From: Chryseobacterium paridis
Lineage (GTDB): Bacteria > Bacteroidota > Bacteroidia > Flavobacteriales > Weeksellaceae
Length of the DNA: 64,000 bases
Assembly: GCF_016595215.1 (NCBI RefSeq)
Contig: NZ_JAENHK010000010.1
Span: 558,001 to 622,000, forward strand
Direction of reading: 5' to 3'
Below, piece after piece: positions 62,044 through 64,000 of this stretch. The position numbers were made by a program, and so were the translations under genes. A model generated the notes under the pieces. The model had not been told where the DNA came from, ran no database searches, and saw only the letters and a list, made by a program, of their open reading frames with translations. How positions within the stretch are numbered: the stretch's first letter is position 1; each line of letters opens with the position of its first letter.

Positions 62044-62208
62044 TATACTAATCAACCTGTAGATCGTATTTATATTTAGGGATCATTTATTGTTTTACCT
62101 GTTTTAATTTCATTCATAAAACCAATATGACGATAATTGGTTTAAAGCTTTTGTATTAATGAAGGTTTTTCACTATTTTTCTTTTTCAAATTTAGAGAAA
62201 TCAGTATT

Positions 62209-62823
62209 ATGAAAACAATCAGTTGTATGAATATCGATCATGAAATTTTATATTCTTTTGGTGCTGAAAACAAAAGTTATAAAAAGGGGGAATTGATTTT
62301 TAAAGAAGATGATCATGCGCTTTATTATTTTCAGATCGCAGAGGGAAAAGTAAAGCTTAATAATTATAATGAAGAAGGAAAAGAGTTTATTCAGAATATT
62401 TTAAGCAAAAATCAGAGTTTTGGAGATTCTTTGCTTTTTGTAAACAAAGTCTATCCCACCAATGCGACTGCTTTAACATCCTCTGAAATTATAAGAATTT
62501 CAAAGGATAATTTTTTAAAATTACTGGAAGAACACCCGGATATCTCATTAACAATGAACGCATGCCTTTCTCAAAGGTTATATTATAAAGTATTAATGAC
62601 TCAATATATGGCGTATCAAAATCCAATATTAAGGCTTAAAGGATTAATGGAATATTTAAAAAGCTATTCTGAAAACGAATGTCAATTTGGATTTCCTATA
62701 GAGCTTACCAGACAACAGATTGCTAATTTAACCGGTTTACGTGTGGAGACAGTAATCAGAACATTGAAAAAGATGGAAAAGGATAATTCTATAAAATTTG
62801 AAAACAGGCGAATTCTGTTTTAG
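62209..62823 (+). CDS. Crp/Fnr-family transcription regulator
   Basis: A 204-aa regulator with a cyclic-nucleotide-binding-like barrel (YKKGELIFKEDDHALYYFQIAEGKVKL) and a winged helix (LTRQQIANLTGLRVETVIRTLKKMEKD). It has 26% or so charged residues and no Fnr-type cysteine cluster. It precedes the CinA-like gene by about 155 bp on the same strand. The regulated targets are unknown. Confidence 0.85.
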   Translation: MKTISCMNIDHEILYSFGAENKSYKKGELIFKEDDHALYYFQIAEGKVKLNNYNEEGKEFIQNILSKNQSFGDSLLFVNKVYPTNATALTSSEIIRISKDNFLKLLEEHPDISLTMNACLSQRLYYKVLMTQYMAYQNPILRLKGLMEYLKSYSENECQFGFPIELTRQQIANLTGLRVETVIRTLKKMEKDNSIKFENRRILF

Positions 62824-62978
62824 AACTATGACTCAAATCATAAAAAGTGGCATTTTGTTCTTCTAACTTTGGTAATCAATCTATTACATTTCGTCTTTGA
62901 ATACCGCAAGAATATTTTTAAATAAATATTTGATTCATAAACGTCCAGTAATAGAATAAACACCAACCACTTTAAAAT

Positions 62979-63485
62979 ATGATTATGCAATTTCAACAAA
63001 ATTTACTTGAATATATCAGCCAGTGTTTACTTACTACAGGAGAAACAATATCTGTGGCAGAGAGTGTAACTTCAGGATTATTACAATTGGCTTTTTCACA
63101 AATGCCTAATAGCTCCTTATTTTATAATGGCGGGATTACGACATATACGATGCTGGAAAAAGTGAAATTTCTGGATATTGATCAAGAGGAAGCAGAAATG
63201 TGTGATTCTGTTTCAGAAAATATAACAAAAACAATGGCGTTGAATGTTGCAAAATTATTCGACACTGATTGGTCTATCGCGATTACAGGTTATTCCTCAC
63301 CTATAAAAAGCTCATTATATAAAATTTTCTCTTATTTTTCTTTCTCCTATAGGGGAGAGATCATTTTAACGAAAAGACTTGAGCTACATCATAAAACCCA
63401 AGCATTAGATGCTCAGCTATACTTTACAGAATTCATTTTAGGATGTTTTAAAAGCGAGCTTAATCAATTTCTAATCTTGAAATAA
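62979..63485 (+). CDS. CinA C-terminal domain-like protein with altered active-site motif
   Basis: A 168-aa protein with the CinA C-terminal (PncC) fold signature ISVAESVTSGLLQLAFSQMPNSS and the NGGITTYTMLEKVKFL segment. Canonical enzymes read TAESCTGG; here Cys is Val and the second Gly-Gly is Ser-Gly, and the usual GxAGPxGG loop is ITGYSSPIKS. Amidohydrolase activity on nicotinamide nucleotide is therefore doubtful. Start is ATG 62979 or 62985. It lies between a Crp/Fnr regulator and a response regulator, hinting at a stress role. Confidence 0.75.
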   Translation: MIMQFQQNLLEYISQCLLTTGETISVAESVTSGLLQLAFSQMPNSSLFYNGGITTYTMLEKVKFLDIDQEEAEMCDSVSENITKTMALNVAKLFDTDWSIAITGYSSPIKSSLYKIFSYFSFSYRGEIILTKRLELHHKTQALDAQLYFTEFILGCFKSELNQFLILK

Positions 63486-63571
63486 CCTATATATTTAATC
63501 AGATTTTATATTTTAAAGGCTATTTTAGTATATTCAAAATTTCTTCAAAATTGGATATGTAAATTAGCCCA

Positions 63572-64000
63572 ATGAAAATACTGATCATAGAAGACGAAGC
63601 TGAGCTTGCCAAAAGCATCTCCGAATATCTTTCGGAGGAAGATTATTTGTGTGAATTCGCATCCTCATTTCTTGAAGCAACACGAAAGATAGAAATGTTC
63701 CAATATGATTGTATTCTTTTGGATATTATGCTTCCCGATGGAAATGGGCTTAAAATTTTGGAAGAATTAAAAAGACAAAACAAACAGGATGGTGTTATTA
63801 TCATTTCTGCTAAAAATGCTTTGGATGATAAGATCAATGGATTACAGATGGGAGCCGACGATTATCTCACAAAACCATTCCATCTTTCTGAGCTTCTGGC
63901 GAGAATCTATTCTGTGATCCGTAGAAAACAATTCAATAATGCAAATACGGTACAACAGGGAGAGCTGCAAATTGATCTTTTAGCCAAAAAAGTATCCATC
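63572..64000 (+). CDS. OmpR-family response regulator, 5' part (runs off the window)
   Basis: ATG at 63572 opens a frame still open at the last base, 143 codons. Residues 1-120 are a receiver domain: acidic pocket IIEDE (E7, D8), phosphoacceptor D51 (LLDIMLPDGNG), S79 and K101 (LTKPF). The linker and the start of a winged-helix output domain (GELQIDLLAKKVSI) follow, typical of OmpR/PhoB regulators. A sensor kinase probably lies beyond the window. Confidence 0.92.
   Translation, partial: MKILIIEDEAELAKSISEYLSEEDYLCEFASSFLEATRKIEMFQYDCILLDIMLPDGNGLKILEELKRQNKQDGVIIISAKNALDDKINGLQMGADDYLTKPFHLSELLARIYSVIRRKQFNNANTVQQGELQIDLLAKKVSI

Overview
The window looks like a chromosomal segment of a Bacteroidota bacterium of the Flavobacteriia, most like Chryseobacterium and its relatives. 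The DNA is AT-rich. Many genes are preceded by the Bacteroidota -7 box TAnnTTTG. Secreted enzymes carry type IX secretion (T9SS) C-terminal sorting domains, and there are genes of the bacillithiol (low-molecular-weight thiol) system. No tRNA, rRNA, CRISPR array, transposase or phage gene was seen.

Layout. Bases 3-623 hold the end of a glycosyltransferase. A complete histidine operon follows (hisG-D-C-B-H-A-F-IE, 874-7775), preceded by a His-codon leader peptide and a terminator/antiterminator that form a textbook attenuator. Three tandem M28 aminopeptidase-like secreted proteins lie on the minus strand (7858-11668). Next come rplT and rpmI, then three genes unrelated to translation (a membrane glycosyltransferase, a B-lectin lipoprotein and a chloroperoxidase-like hydrolase), then infC and thrS. 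The usual thrS-infC-rpmI-rplT cluster is therefore split. An M19 dipeptidase and a conserved helical protein lead to the leucine operon leuA-C-D-B (21760-26194), which has an intrinsic terminator between leuC and leuD.

From 26266 to 29494 there is a four-gene minus-strand set (MazG-like, thioredoxin-like, DUF4230, small protein). Beside it is a lipoprotein with a TNT-type NAD glycohydrolase domain, followed closely by a small Cys-rich protein. Three tandem HExxHxxGxxH metalloproteases (30032-37698) share long near-identical DNA. Then come a DinB-like protein, an acyl-CoA dehydrogenase, and a secreted endonuclease with FN3, lamin-tail and T9SS domains.

A SatD-family gene at 41827 sits behind a striking array of three operators with an exact 29-bp period. 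It is followed closely by a DUF3307 membrane protein, purC and purF. After that come a glycerophosphodiesterase broken by a one-base frameshift, three tandem outer-membrane beta-barrel proteins, a membrane protein, aroB, an rluB-type pseudouridine synthase, an amidase flanked by repeated sequence blocks, pncA and a DEAD-box helicase.

The right end holds a bacillithiol-related operon (YfiT/BstA-type transferase, DUF1569, YtxJ-type bacilliredoxin, Crp/Fnr regulator), a divergent MocR-regulator/EamA-transporter pair, a second Crp/Fnr regulator, a degenerate CinA-like protein and the start of an OmpR-type response regulator.

The most unusual signals are the satD operator array, the TNT lipoprotein pair, the his attenuator, the interrupted infC/rpmI cluster, the terminator inside the leu operon and the repeat-flanked amidase. 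All functional calls rest on motif and family recognition by eye; no database search was run.
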